Source: Verrucomicrobiota bacterium (GTDB taxonomy: Bacteria; Verrucomicrobiota; Verrucomicrobiia; Chthoniobacterales; SZAS-18). From it: DNA of 64,000 nucleotides. Positions 15,041-24,601 of this stretch are shown here, one piece after another; positions within the stretch are counted from its first letter, which is position 1, and the number at the start of each line of letters is the position of its first letter. The notes under the pieces are model-generated. The model saw only the letters and a program-made list of their open reading frames with translations, searched no databases and was not told where the DNA came from. A program made the position numbers and the translations under genes. The stretch covers positions 1 to 64,000 of the forward strand of contig JANXRG010000002.1 of NCBI GenBank assembly GCA_025353105.1, given 5' to 3'.

Positions 15041-16123
15041 ATGCAAAAGAAACGGATTGGAATTCTCACCAGCGGAGGCGATTGTCCCGGGCTGAATGCG
15101 GTGATTCGCGGCGTCGTCAAGGCCGCCGATAAGCTGCACTGGGAGGTCATCGGCTTCATCGACGGCTTCGAGGGCCTGCTTCCGCCGGGCGATTACCGCA
15201 TTCTCGATCGGGCATCCACGTCGCACATCATGTCGATGGGCGGCACCATCCTTGGCACGACCAACAAAGGCCATTTCGTGTCAAAGGTCGGGGTCGGCGA
15301 GAAGGCCGTCGTCGCTCCCGAAATTGTGGAGAAGGCGCGCTCGTTGGTCGAAAAGCTCCGCATCGAGGGCCTCATCGTCGTGGGCGGCGACGGCTCGTTA
15401 ACCACCGCGCAGCAATTATTCGAGGCCGGATTTCCCATCGTCGGCGTGCCCAAGACGATCGACAACGACCTCGAGGCGACCGCCATGACGTTCGGCTTCG
15501 ACAGCGCCGTGGCGTCGGTCGTTGACGCGCTCGACCGCCTGCAGACCACGGGCACCAGCCACAAGCGCGTGATGGTGCTCGAGGTGATGGGTCGGCACGC
15601 CGGCTGGATCGCGCTTTACGGAGGACTCGCCGGGGGGGCGAATGTCATCCTTGTCCCGGAAATTCCGTTTCACTACGACAAGCTCGCGGAATTCATCAAG
15701 CATCGGGATTATGCGGGTAAACTCTCGACGCTAGTCGTGGTCGCCGAGGGCGCGAAGCCGGAAGGCGGACAGGAAGTTTACCAGGAGCAATCCAAGGTCG
15801 GCGAATCGCGGCTCGGCGGCATGGGCGATGTCGTTGCCCGCGAGATCACCGCGCGCACCGGCAAGGAGACGCGCACCTGCGTGCTCGGCCATCTTCAGCG
15901 CGGCGGGGCGCCCACCACGCTCGACCGCATCCTCGGCACGCGCTTCGGTGTCATGGCCGTGCAACTAATCGAGGACAACAAATTCGGCCAGATGGTCAGC
16001 TACCAAAACTACCTGGTGCTCGGCGTGCCCATCGCTGATGCTGTCAACCGCCTGCGCCACGTCACGCCCGACAGCCAGATGGTTGCCACCGCGCGCGCGG
16101 TAGACATTTGCTTCGGCGATTGA
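15041..16123 (+). CDS. pfkA: 6-phosphofructokinase
   Basis: Phosphorylates fructose-6-phosphate. 360 residues with GILTSGGDCPGLNAVIRG, GGDGS at 115-119, PKTIDND at 137-143 (catalytic Asp141), MGRHAGWIA and LGHLQRGGAPT. The Gly of GGDGS normally marks ATP rather than pyrophosphate as donor, while the Lys in PKTIDND is shared with pyrophosphate-using enzymes; this pairing is seen in group III PFKs. ATP is therefore likely but unproven. The gene follows the carboxypeptidase by 67 bp. Confidence 0.93.
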   Translation: MQKKRIGILTSGGDCPGLNAVIRGVVKAADKLHWEVIGFIDGFEGLLPPGDYRILDRASTSHIMSMGGTILGTTNKGHFVSKVGVGEKAVVAPEIVEKARSLVEKLRIEGLIVVGGDGSLTTAQQLFEAGFPIVGVPKTIDNDLEATAMTFGFDSAVASVVDALDRLQTTGTSHKRVMVLEVMGRHAGWIALYGGLAGGANVILVPEIPFHYDKLAEFIKHRDYAGKLSTLVVVAEGAKPEGGQEVYQEQSKVGESRLGGMGDVVAREITARTGKETRTCVLGHLQRGGAPTTLDRILGTRFGVMAVQLIEDNKFGQMVSYQNYLVLGVPIADAVNRLRHVTPDSQMVATARAVDICFGD

Positions 16124-16139
16124 TGGCTGCCGCGCAACC

Positions 16140-16622
16140 ATGGACACTCTGCTTCTCCTGCTGCAGCGCGACGCCCGCGCGCCGCACGTTGATCTCGCGG
16201 CGCAGCTCGATACGACGGTCGAGGATATCGCCCAACGCATCGCCGCGTACGAGCGCGACGGCACGATTCTGAGTTATCGCGCGGTCATCGACCCCGAGAA
16301 AATCGCAAACGGCATCGTGCAGGCAGTGATCGAAGTGCGGCTGACGCCAGAGCGCGAAGGCGGGTTTGATCGCGTGGCCGAACGGATCGCGAAATTTGAT
16401 CAGGTCCAGGCGTGTTATCTGATGAGTGGCGGTTATGACCTGCTCGTGTTCATCGAGGCGAAGACGTTGCGCGAGGTCGCGGCATTCGTGACCGAGAAGT
16501 TGAGCCCGCTGGGCGGCATCTTGTCCACGGCCACGCGCTTCCGGCTGAAAACGTACAAGGAAAACGGCGCGATGCTGACGGAATCCGGGCATAACGCAGC
16601 CAAGCTTTCGGTGACGCCGTAG
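16140..16622 (+). CDS. Lrp/AsnC family regulator
   Basis: 160 residues. The first 60 form a winged helix: DTLLLLLQRDARAPHVDLAAQL, then VEDIAQRIAAYERDGTILSYRAVIDPEKI. The RAM/AsnC ligand domain follows (VQAVIEVRLTPE, VQACYLMSGGYDLLVFIEA). The arrangement, with an acidic linker and loose helix-turn-helix, matches the subgroup found in many environmental bacteria. The effector is probably an amino acid. It begins 16 bp after pfkA and is likely in the same transcript. Confidence 0.88.
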   Translation: MDTLLLLLQRDARAPHVDLAAQLDTTVEDIAQRIAAYERDGTILSYRAVIDPEKIANGIVQAVIEVRLTPEREGGFDRVAERIAKFDQVQACYLMSGGYDLLVFIEAKTLREVAAFVTEKLSPLGGILSTATRFRLKTYKENGAMLTESGHNAAKLSVTP

Positions 16623-16635
16623 ACCGCGCCGTGGG

Positions 16636-16719
16636 AAGCTCGAAGTGCGAAGTTCGAAATTGCCTTTTGACCTCGGAGAAAAGCTTGCCGTTTCGAATTT
16701 AAAGCTTCGAGCTTCGCTT
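16636..16719. repeat. TCGAA-rich intergenic inverted repeat
   Basis: Left part (16636-16661, AAGCTCGAAG...TTCGAAATT) and right part (16691-16719, TTTCGAATTT...CTTCGAGCTTCG) can pair imperfectly. It is the first half of the 328-bp space between the Lrp gene and pbpC; the rest is the REP-like element at 16795-16891. Similar TCGAA/TCGAAAG-rich hairpins lie at 21709-21796 and, less clearly, 38834-38925 and 52719-52740. Confidence 0.5.
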
Positions 16720-16794
16720 GCAGGCGGCCTCGCTGAGGCCGGGGCGGACCGGATCTAAAGGTCCACGACAACGTCCCGCGTGAACGTGAGCATG

Positions 16795-16891
16795 GTGGAA
16801 CGCGATCTCCGAGCGCGGTGCCAATGGGCTTGTCAGCCCGCGGGCGCTGGCTGCATCTGTTTTGCCAACGCGCTCGGAGATCGCGTTCCAC
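16795..16891. repeat. REP-like palindromic element, copy 2 (perfect 23-bp arms)
   Basis: 16795-16817 and 16869-16891 are perfect 23-nt inverted repeats (GTGGAACGCGATCTCC... and ...GGAGATCGCGTTCCAC) around a 51-nt centre that contains a smaller G/C hairpin. The outer end matches the elements at 4168-4267 and 49225-49414. No coding potential; it lies about 60 bp before pbpC. Confidence 0.75.
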
Positions 16892-16950
16892 CTGGCCCTG
16901 AGCGGAAAAACTTGGGTTGACGGCCCGGTTGATTACCCTTCAGGACTTCC

Positions 16951-19230
16951 GTGACGCTCCGATCCAAACGTCTCCTTCGATTCGCGCTCCTCGCCCTTCT
17001 CATCTTCGGCGGAGCGCTTGGCGCGTTTGTCACGTCCGTCCCCATTCCCCGATCGCTGCTCCAGTCCGCTCCCGGCGAAACGCTGACGCTCCGCGATGCC
17101 CGCGGGGGAGCGCTCGCGGAAATCGCGAACGACTCCGCTCGCAGCCAGCATCCACGCCCGCTCGCGCAGCTCGGCGCGGATCTACCTCGCGTGACCGTCG
17201 CGCTGGAGGATCACCGGTTTGATGCGCACGCCGGGGTCGACTGGCGCGCCGTCGCCGGCGCCGCCCTGCGAAACCTGCGCCATCTCCGCGCCGTTTCGGG
17301 CGCATCGACCATCACGCAACAGCTCGCGAAGGATGCGTCCGGCCGACCGCCCCGCACGTTCGCCAACAAATTCCGCGAGGCCGCCATCGCGTGGAAGCTC
17401 GAGCGGCGCTGGACGAAAGCCCAAATCCTCGAGAGATATCTCAACACGGTGAACTACGGCAACCGCCTGCTCGGGGCCGAGGCCGCCGCCCGCGCCTATT
17501 TCGATAAGTCCGCCGCAAACCTTGATTTGGCGGAATCGATCTACCTCGCCGGGCTCCCGCAGGCCCCGGGCCGGTTTAACCCGTGGCGACACCCCGCGGC
17601 GGCGGAATACAAGTTTCAGCGTTCGATTCGGCGCCTCGCCGGACTCGACTTGATCAGCAATGACGACTTGCGCGCGTTATCGACCTCCCCCCCCAAGCCG
17701 GGACGATTTCTCCCGGGTCGCCGTGCGCCGCATTTTGTGGATGCATTACTCGCCCGCGCGAAGGCGGACGGCATTTCGCTGTCGGGGGACCGGCGGACAA
17801 CGATCGATCCGGAATTACAGTCCGTCGCCGAGGGCCTCGTCGCGCGCCATCTCGAGAGTCTCGGCCGGCACGACACAACGCAGGCCGCGCTGGTTGTGAT
17901 CGAAACCGAAACGGGCGCGGTGCGGGCCCTCGTGGGGTCGCGCAATTACCTCGGCCCGGAGGGCCAGAACAACGGTGCGCTCCGGTTGCGTAGCGCGGGG
18001 TCGGCCCTCAAGCCGTTCATCTACACCACGGCGATTGACCGTCGCGTGATCACCGCCGCGACGATCCTACCGGATCTTCCGGGCGGCGTGCGAAATCTGT
18101 ATGCGGACTACGACCCGCAGAATTACACGGGGCGTTACCTTGGCCCCGTGCGTGCGCGCCTCGCGCTCGGAAATTCGCTCAACGTGCCGGCGGTGCACGT
18201 GCTGGACCGCGTCGGCGCGCGGCAGGGCTTCTTCGAGCTGCAGCGCTGGGGGCTTCATCCCGCGCGACCGTACGACGACTACGGCGCGGGGTTCATTCTC
18301 GGCAATGCGGAGGTCCGCCCGCTGGATCTCGCCAGCGCCTACGCCGCGTTGGCGCGGGGCGGACTCGCAGCCGAACGGCCGCGATTCATGGGTGGCGACG
18401 GGCTTCCCTACCTTGAACGCATCGCCTCCGCCGCCGCGTGCGCGATCGTCACCGATATCCTCTGCGACGACTCCGCGCGACGCCGCACCTTTGGCTCGGA
18501 CTCACCGCTTGATGTGCCGGTGCGCGTGGCGGTGAAGACCGGCACGAGCTCGGGCTTTCGAGACGGCTGGTGCGCCGGCTTCACCGGACGCCACACCGTC
18601 GTGGTGTGGAGCGGAAACTTCGACGGGCGGCCGATGGGCGAACTGCTTTCGGTTCGATCCGCCGCGCCGCTCTGGCGGATGATGATCGATTATCTGCTCG
18701 CGGCCCGGCATGATCCATCGGTGCCGAACGCGCTGGCCACCGCGCCTGGCCTGGTGTCAGTGAAGATTTGTCCGCTGACCGGACTTCTCCCGACGGCGAT
18801 CGGTCCGGAACCGCCGGTAACCGAATATTTTCTCCCCGGCACGGAGCCGACCGGTGATGCGAGCAAGATGTTCGTCGCGGATCCGCAAGGCGGCGCTCCG
18901 CGCCTTCTCCTGCCGCCCGAATACGCGTCCTGGTGCCGCAGCGTGCAAAACGGGATCAACGCGATCGCACGATCGCCGGATGGACTCGCCATCACGTCAC
19001 CGCCGGACGGCGCGAATTTTTCCGTCGACCCCAATCTCTCGCCGACGCAGCAGATGATCGAGCTGGCCACCAACGCGCCAAATCCGGCCGCCGTGCGCTG
19101 GTCGGCCAACGGTCAGCCACTCGCGACCGATCCGGTCGGGCGCACGTTCTGGAAACTCGCGCGCGGCGAGTGGGAACTCCGCGCGGAAGACGGCCCCGCC
19201 ACCGCCACCGCACACGTCGCCGTGGAGTGA
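16951..19230 (+). CDS. pbpC: Penicillin-binding protein 1C
   Basis: Bifunctional peptidoglycan synthase of 759 residues. An N-terminal membrane anchor covers residues 9-30. GT51 transglycosylase: catalytic Glu86 in EDHRFDAHAGVDW, GASTITQQLAK at 117-127, KILERYLN-type motif around 158-165. Transpeptidase: nucleophile motif SALK at 351-354, SLN at 409-411, KTGTS at 529-533. The C-terminus (about 670-759) is the BiPBP_C domain that separates PBP1C from PBP1A/1B. The start is GTG at 16951. The family often pairs with an alpha2-macroglobulin gene, but none is adjacent. Confidence 0.95.
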   Translation: MTLRSKRLLRFALLALLIFGGALGAFVTSVPIPRSLLQSAPGETLTLRDARGGALAEIANDSARSQHPRPLAQLGADLPRVTVALEDHRFDAHAGVDWRAVAGAALRNLRHLRAVSGASTITQQLAKDASGRPPRTFANKFREAAIAWKLERRWTKAQILERYLNTVNYGNRLLGAEAAARAYFDKSAANLDLAESIYLAGLPQAPGRFNPWRHPAAAEYKFQRSIRRLAGLDLISNDDLRALSTSPPKPGRFLPGRRAPHFVDALLARAKADGISLSGDRRTTIDPELQSVAEGLVARHLESLGRHDTTQAALVVIETETGAVRALVGSRNYLGPEGQNNGALRLRSAGSALKPFIYTTAIDRRVITAATILPDLPGGVRNLYADYDPQNYTGRYLGPVRARLALGNSLNVPAVHVLDRVGARQGFFELQRWGLHPARPYDDYGAGFILGNAEVRPLDLASAYAALARGGLAAERPRFMGGDGLPYLERIASAAACAIVTDILCDDSARRRTFGSDSPLDVPVRVAVKTGTSSGFRDGWCAGFTGRHTVVVWSGNFDGRPMGELLSVRSAAPLWRMMIDYLLAARHDPSVPNALATAPGLVSVKICPLTGLLPTAIGPEPPVTEYFLPGTEPTGDASKMFVADPQGGAPRLLLPPEYASWCRSVQNGINAIARSPDGLAITSPPDGANFSVDPNLSPTQQMIELATNAPNPAAVRWSANGQPLATDPVGRTFWKLARGEWELRAEDGPATATAHVAVE

Positions 19231-19276
19231 AGCTCAGTCGCTGGCGGTCGTCCGTCGACGGTCGAGCGACTCTTCC

Positions 19277-20110
19277 TCAAGCGCCGATCCGCTTGAGCAC
19301 TTCCTCGGCCGGCACTTGCAGGCCGATGTAGAACGGCCCGAAATCCGCGTACTGCGCGCTGACTTCATCGAAGCGCATCTCGTACACGATATTTTTGATG
19401 TGCGCCGGGTCGTGAGCGAAGAGCGTTACGCCCCATTCCCAGGCGTCGAGCCCGGTCGATCCCGTGATGAGTTGGCGCACTTTGCCGGCCCACGTGCGGC
19501 CGACGCGAGCGTGCCCGGCCATTAGTTTTTTCCGGTCCTCGAACGCTGTCGCATACCAGTTCTGGCCCGGCGCGCCGCGGCGCTTGCTCATCGGGTAAAA
19601 GCAAAACACCTCCCACTCGTGCGGCATGTTCGGGTACAGGCGGTCCTTCCCGTATTTCTCCATGCGGTCGTGATATTCCTTGAGCGCGTCCTCGAATTCC
19701 GGCGTGCCCTCGGCCAGCTTCTTCTCGCCCTTGATCGTTTGCGCGATGTAGTCGGCCTCGCTGGTGGTGTATTCGCTCCGCTCCGTTTGCGAGAGGTAGG
19801 AATACGCCGGCGTCAGCACATCGGGTCCGAACGCGCGCGTGAGTCGTTTCTCAAATCGATCCGCGTTGTGCAGGTCCGGCGTGAGCAGCATGAAGCCAAA
19901 ATCCGCCTTGGGCGTCACGATGCTGAACAGCATCAATTGCGTGTCCGGCGCGGCGCGGATCTCCTCGACCACGCGCCGGAAGTTGTCGCGCGCCGCGAGT
20001 TGCTCCGCCGCATCCAGGTTGGCCCAGACCGCCTGCTCAAAGCGGTAGAACACATGCACGACGTGCCAGCCTTCAAACGGAACCACGGGCGGCAGGGATT
20101 TGTCGGTCAT
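19277..20110 (-). CDS. hemQ: Coproheme decarboxylase, chlorite dismutase family
   Basis: 277 residues. The chlorite-dismutase-like fold is clear: GWHVVHVFYRF, an N-terminal ferredoxin-like half, and a C-terminal heme half. YPMSKRR contains the catalytic Tyr used for decarboxylation and GHARVGR holds the proximal heme His. In HemQ enzymes coproheme III is converted to heme b with peroxide, in the coproporphyrin-dependent route. YPNMPHEWEV and WEWGVTLF are typical. No chlorite dismutase distal Arg is recognised, so true Cld activity is unlikely. ATG at 20110 is preferred to a TTG at 20137. Confidence 0.92.
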   Translation of the reverse strand: MTDKSLPPVVPFEGWHVVHVFYRFEQAVWANLDAAEQLAARDNFRRVVEEIRAAPDTQLMLFSIVTPKADFGFMLLTPDLHNADRFEKRLTRAFGPDVLTPAYSYLSQTERSEYTTSEADYIAQTIKGEKKLAEGTPEFEDALKEYHDRMEKYGKDRLYPNMPHEWEVFCFYPMSKRRGAPGQNWYATAFEDRKKLMAGHARVGRTWAGKVRQLITGSTGLDAWEWGVTLFAHDPAHIKNIVYEMRFDEVSAQYADFGPFYIGLQVPAEEVLKRIGA

Positions 20111-20137
20111 GGCGCGCGAATTGGGCAAGGAATCCAA

Positions 20138-21649
20138 TTAATTTGAAGCCGTCTTCACCGGCGCGGGCGCGGCGGCGGGCTCATCTTTATCGCCGAGGTA
20201 GCTTTCCGCCGGCAAGCTGTAGCGGCTGCGGATGCGTTCGCGCGCGGCATCAAGCGCGGCGCGCTCCAGCACGATCGGACGGCCCTGGCCAAGTAATTTG
20301 ATGATGTATGTGTCCGTCTTCGCAGCGAAGGCATCACGCACGTCCTCGAGCCGGCGAATTTTCTGTCCGTTGATCGTATCAACCACCGTCCCCCGCAGCG
20401 GGCTGAGGTAGGCATTGACCGGGTCCGGCAGGAAGGAGGCGAGCACCACGATTTCAGGACGCTCCACAAAGAGATTGTCCGTCACGAAATAATTGTAGTG
20501 ATAACGCGTCTGCAAATCGTCAAAATTATACGTCAGCATCAAATTGCGATTCAGCGGCTGGAAGACGAGGCCGCCCTCGATGACAAAGCGCGGCCGCTCG
20601 CCGTACGCGAAAGCCTGAATCAAATACGGCCACGCCGTCTTCAACTCGAGCGTCGACTTCATCTCCCGCCTGTCGCGCAACAGACCGAACTCGATCTTGT
20701 CGCCCTTGAATTTACGCTCCACGACCTCCGACATTTCCACGCGCTCGCCGTCGAGCATCACGGTGGAGTCACCGGCGATCGGCAGACCATCGATGGTGAG
20801 CAGGACGTCACCCGCCTTGATGAAGCCGTCGCCCGAGCCGCCCGGCATCACGCTGCTCACGTACACGCCGCGATCGTCACCGTCCGCCAGGCCGAGCGCC
20901 TGGCGGTGCGCGGGATTCAGCAGGTGAAAGGTGGTGATCGCGAGGTCGACGTATTTGTCGTACGTGCCGTCGCTGATGTCCTGCAAGAAGCGGCGGATCA
21001 CCGGCGTCGGGATCATGTAGCCGACGTTTTGCGCGATGTCGCCGCTGTAGCCCTGGAAGGCGACACCGACCACCTTGTTGTCCTGCACGACCGGGCCGCC
21101 ACTGTTCCCGGGATTGATGGCCGCATCGATTTGGATCGCGAGATGCGAATCGACCCCCGAGTGACTAAAGAGTTGGTAATCGATGCGCGAGACGACGCCG
21201 CGCGTGACGGAGAGATGCTCGCCGCCGATGGGATAACCGAGCGCGGTCACATCCGATTCCAGCGCGGGAATGCCGCCGAGTTCCAGCTCCTTCAAGCCCT
21301 TGCGGAAGCTGGGGTCGAGCACGTCGAGAACGGCCAAATCGCAATCGTTCGCGATGAAGGCCACCGCGGCCGTGTATTTCTTCGAGTCGCCCTCCCGCTC
21401 GATCTCGACGAAGCGCGCGTCACTTACGACGTGGGCATTCGTCATGATCCGGCCGTTCGAGATGAGGAATCCGGCGCCGACGCCGCGGCCGATGTTGCCG
21501 GGATTCCACGGGGCACGAAAATCGGGCGCCTGCATCGTGGTAGTGATCCGGAAGACACTCTTGCGTACTTCCGACACATCCGCGTGGGTGGTGCTGCTGA
21601 TCAGGGACGCGGCAAAAAGCGAGAGAACGAGGATGGAACGGCGATGCAT
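20138..21649 (-). CDS. Secreted trypsin-like serine protease, DegP/HtrA type with PDZ-like domain
   Basis: 503 residues with a signal peptide (MHRRSILVLSLFAASLISSTTHA). The S1 protease triad is visible: His73 in TNAHVV, Asp104 in NDCDLAVLDV, Ser183 in NPGNSGGPV. A PDZ-type domain follows (about 260-330: GVYVSSVMPGGSGDGFIKAGDVLLTIDGLPI). The long C-terminal part (330-480) contains a second PDZ-like section (LRGTVVDTINGQKI) and resembles plant DEG9-like proteases more than E. coli DegP. It probably handles periplasmic protein quality control. It is upstream of hemQ on the same strand. Confidence 0.88.
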   Translation of the reverse strand: MHRRSILVLSLFAASLISSTTHADVSEVRKSVFRITTTMQAPDFRAPWNPGNIGRGVGAGFLISNGRIMTNAHVVSDARFVEIEREGDSKKYTAAVAFIANDCDLAVLDVLDPSFRKGLKELELGGIPALESDVTALGYPIGGEHLSVTRGVVSRIDYQLFSHSGVDSHLAIQIDAAINPGNSGGPVVQDNKVVGVAFQGYSGDIAQNVGYMIPTPVIRRFLQDISDGTYDKYVDLAITTFHLLNPAHRQALGLADGDDRGVYVSSVMPGGSGDGFIKAGDVLLTIDGLPIAGDSTVMLDGERVEMSEVVERKFKGDKIEFGLLRDRREMKSTLELKTAWPYLIQAFAYGERPRFVIEGGLVFQPLNRNLMLTYNFDDLQTRYHYNYFVTDNLFVERPEIVVLASFLPDPVNAYLSPLRGTVVDTINGQKIRRLEDVRDAFAAKTDTYIIKLLGQGRPIVLERAALDAARERIRSRYSLPAESYLGDKDEPAAAPAPVKTASN

Positions 21650-21708
21650 GAGTGGGAGTCAGACACTTTGGGGGCGATTCCGTTGAGTGTCGAGGGAGGG
21701 AAGGAAAC

Positions 21709-21796
21709 GTCGAAGGTCGAACGCAGAAGGTCGAAAGCCAAATGGGCCGCCCGCACGGCGTTGCTGGCTTTCGACTTTCGACCCTCGACTTTCGAC
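21709..21796. repeat. TCGAA-rich inverted repeat between protease and acylase genes
   Basis: The left arm (21709-21741) contains three copies of (A)GGTCGAA-like units, and the right arm (21765-21796) holds the complementary CTTTCGAC/CCTCGAC units. A long imperfect hairpin is possible with a short GC-rich loop. It abuts the stop of the acylase gene and may act as a terminator, though no T-run follows. Confidence 0.5.
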
Positions 21797-24100
21797 TCAC
21801 CTAAGTTCGAGCCGGTGCTTCGGTGGTCCCGGCAGGAAGGGCGACGGGCGTCCCTTCGCCCAATCGTCGTGACCAGAGCGAAAGTAAGGTGAAAGCGGGT
21901 GCCCGCTCACCCCGCCCGGCGTCTCAAAGATCGATTCGTTCTCGCGACCCGGCGCCATCACCATCCGCTCCGATGCGCCGAACGTCGGAGTTTGCACGCG
22001 CGGCATGTCGGCGTCACCGGACAGCGGCTCGGCGGTCATGCTCACGGTCCAGCGCAGGCTTTTTGGCAGGAATTGCGCGAAGGGATGCTGGATGCGGACC
22101 GTATTCCGCGCGCCCCACGTCATCGCGGAGAGCGGTTTGCCCTCGGCCTTAGCGGCGGCCAGAAAATCGTCTGCTGACGCGAGCAACAACTCGTCCCACG
22201 AGATATATCGCGACGGTAGCCAGTTCATCGGACGCGCCTGCATTAGCGACCAAAGCGGCGTTTCGTACGCGAGCCGCGTGAAGCGAAACTGCGGATAGCG
22301 CTGGCGGCAGATTTGAGTAACCGGCGCAAACGTCCGTTCCGTCACCGACGTGCGAAACGCGCGCACCGCGCGGTAACCCACCGAGTCAATCGCCGCGCGG
22401 CCGCCCCATTGTTCGACGAGGCGCCGGAGTTCAGCGCGCTCCGGGCGTCCCGCGCAGGCTTCGGGCGTCAGGACGGCCAAAAGCAAATCGCGCCAGCGGG
22501 CGAGAAACTGGGCGCGGTCGTCGAGTTGAACCGCGAGTAGATCGGCCGGCACGGCGGGGTGCGCGATGGCGGTCAGATCGTCCCGGATCTGTGCGGCGCG
22601 AGCCGGCGCCTCGAAGCCACCGTCGCCCAACACGCGCAGTGCTTCACCACCAATCACGCGGTTGTTTGCGGACCAAAGCGCATCGCGGCTGATAACCGGC
22701 ACATCGCACGACGCTACGAACCCGTCCGTGCCATCGCGTTTGGGGAGAAAGCCAGCGATCGTCCACGCGATCTTCCCGCTGGCGTCCCCGATCAAGATGT
22801 TTTGCGGCGGAATTCCGGCCTGGTGCGCGTACTGGACCGCCTCGTCCGTCGAGTTGGCTTTCATCATGGCCATCAAACCGAGATTCGACGCCTCTGGATC
22901 GTTGAACGTCCACTTCAAGACCAGCGGCCGGCCCTGCGCGTCGCGCCGGAGCAGCGGGCCGTCGCGCGTCCATTCGAACGAGACGGTGAGTGGCGTTGCG
23001 CCCTTCACCATGATGCGCTCGTCGAATTTTTTGCGCGGCTCGTTTTCCGAGACGATCACCGCGTCACTCGTGGCGGTGTAGGAGTTGGTAAATCCCCAGG
23101 CGACTTTCCCGTTGCTGCCGACGATTAGCGCCGGCACGCCGGGGAGGCTGACGCCGGTTGAGGCGCGGCCCGCCAGCATGAGCGAGGCGCGATACCAGAT
23201 GTTCGGCACGCCGAGCCCAAGATGCATGTCGTTCGCGACCAGCGCTCCGCCGTGCGCCGTGCGGGAACCGGCCAGCGCAAAATTGTTCGAACCATTGCGC
23301 ACATCTTCCTCGAGCGCGCCGACCGCCGCGAATTCGCGGGCGTCGGTCCGGTCGGACGATGATGTGCCGGCCAACCCCGCGCGCAGATCGATTTTCTCCG
23401 CGCCCGGGATTGCGGCCGCCGGCGCCACGCTGCCGTCGATGGCCGCATCTGCCGGTGTCATCGGCGGCGAAAGAAACGCGGTGAGCTCATCGCCGAACGT
23501 CTCGCGGAGCGCACGGCGCGTCTGTGCCGTGTGCGCGGAGGAATCCTGCAAATCAAGCGCCATGGCGTAGCCGACCAGAATCGTGTCCTCCGGTCTCCAC
23601 GCCACCGGCTCAACGCCGAGCACCTGATATTCGAAAGGTCGCGCGCCGAGCCGGGTCAATCCCTCGTTGACCCCCTCCACATACGAACACAACAGCTTGG
23701 ACCGCGGCGCCAAGTGATCCCGCTCCCACGCCGCATGCGCCAGCGCGCGAAAGCGGTGGATTCTCGTCTCGCGATCGATCCGCAGCGCCGGCCAGCCGAA
23801 CAATTCCGCCAGCTCACCCGCCGCACGCCGTCGCAAGAGATCCATCTGGAAGAATCGATCCTGCGCGTGCAGGAAACCGAGCGCCCGGTACAGGTCCGCG
23901 GGATTCTGCGCGTGGATCGTCGGCACACCGTGCGCGTCCCGTTCGATCGTCACCGGTCCCGTCAAACTCGTGAGGCTCAATTCGCCATCGAGCAGCGGCA
24001 GGCTCGCGCGCAGTCGCAGATACGCCCAGCCGGTCAGGCCGAGCAGAACGACCGCGACGAGCGCAAGCGCCCATCGCAGGAAGCGCCACGCGCGCCTCAC
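21797..24100 (-). CDS. Penicillin acylase family N-terminal-nucleophile amidohydrolase
   Basis: 767 residues, membrane-anchored or exported by a hydrophobic N-terminus (residues 9-30). The alpha-chain section carries GPVTIERDAHGVPTIHA and LGFLHAQDRFFQMDLLRR. The autocatalytic cleavage site is before Ser271 in EEDVRNGSNNFAL; that Ser would become the beta-chain nucleophile. NDMHLGLGVPNIWY and AWGFTNSYTATSDA complete the family core. Relatives cleave penicillins, acyl-homoserine lactones or other amides, so substrate is open. It should mature in the periplasm. Confidence 0.93.
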   Translation of the reverse strand: MRRAWRFLRWALALVAVVLLGLTGWAYLRLRASLPLLDGELSLTSLTGPVTIERDAHGVPTIHAQNPADLYRALGFLHAQDRFFQMDLLRRRAAGELAELFGWPALRIDRETRIHRFRALAHAAWERDHLAPRSKLLCSYVEGVNEGLTRLGARPFEYQVLGVEPVAWRPEDTILVGYAMALDLQDSSAHTAQTRRALRETFGDELTAFLSPPMTPADAAIDGSVAPAAAIPGAEKIDLRAGLAGTSSSDRTDAREFAAVGALEEDVRNGSNNFALAGSRTAHGGALVANDMHLGLGVPNIWYRASLMLAGRASTGVSLPGVPALIVGSNGKVAWGFTNSYTATSDAVIVSENEPRKKFDERIMVKGATPLTVSFEWTRDGPLLRRDAQGRPLVLKWTFNDPEASNLGLMAMMKANSTDEAVQYAHQAGIPPQNILIGDASGKIAWTIAGFLPKRDGTDGFVASCDVPVISRDALWSANNRVIGGEALRVLGDGGFEAPARAAQIRDDLTAIAHPAVPADLLAVQLDDRAQFLARWRDLLLAVLTPEACAGRPERAELRRLVEQWGGRAAIDSVGYRAVRAFRTSVTERTFAPVTQICRQRYPQFRFTRLAYETPLWSLMQARPMNWLPSRYISWDELLLASADDFLAAAKAEGKPLSAMTWGARNTVRIQHPFAQFLPKSLRWTVSMTAEPLSGDADMPRVQTPTFGASERMVMAPGRENESIFETPGGVSGHPLSPYFRSGHDDWAKGRPSPFLPGPPKHRLELR

Positions 24101-24130
24101 GCGAACTCGTCCTCCCGCCGGTCGCCGCGC

Positions 24131-24601
24131 CTACGCATCCTTTTTCAACCAGCCTTTCCTCCAAAAGATGAAGAGCTGTCCGAACGCAACGAACGCCATG
24201 AACGCCAGGCAAATCACGTAGCCGTATGGTTTCTTGAGTTCCGGCATGGAAAGCGGCCCAGCGTCCTTGTCGAAATTCATGCCGTACACGCCGGCAATGA
24301 ACGTCAGCGGAATGAAGATCGACGAAATGACCGTGAGCACGCGCATGATGTCGTTCAACCGGATGCTGATCCCGGAGAGGTAAATGTCCATCAAACTCGA
24401 CGCCATTTCACGGTAGTTTCCGATGATGTCCATGATCTGCACGAGGTGATCGTTGCAGTCGCGCAGATAGACCTTCGGCGGCGGCGTGATGATGCCCGTC
24501 GGGTCGATCAACCCGATGACCGGCGGTCGTCCGTCGGCGCCAGCGGGCAGCTTGATCGCGTTCGGCGACGCGCCGGGCGGCTGGGAACGGGTCTTCAGCA
24601 T
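24131..24601 (-). pseudogene. corA: CorA-type Mg2+/Co2+ channel, C-terminal remnant
   Basis: The last 110 residues are a clear CorA end: KVYLRDCNDHLVQIMDIIGN, IFIPLTFIAGVYGMNF with the GMNF filter signature, and a second TM ending in a basic tail (FWRKGWLKKDA). The cytoplasmic funnel domain, normally about 200 residues upstream, is missing. Residues 1-45 (from ATG 24601) are a Pro-rich stretch unrelated to CorA. Upstream lies a repeat-rich spacer, so the 5' part was probably deleted. A short functional two-TM protein cannot be excluded. It is 30 bp from the acylase start on the same strand. Confidence 0.7.

Noticed and set aside
19277-20110. Chlorite dismutase as a respiratory enzyme
   Set aside because: The YPMSK motif and lack of a recognised distal Arg point to HemQ; no perchlorate genes are nearby.
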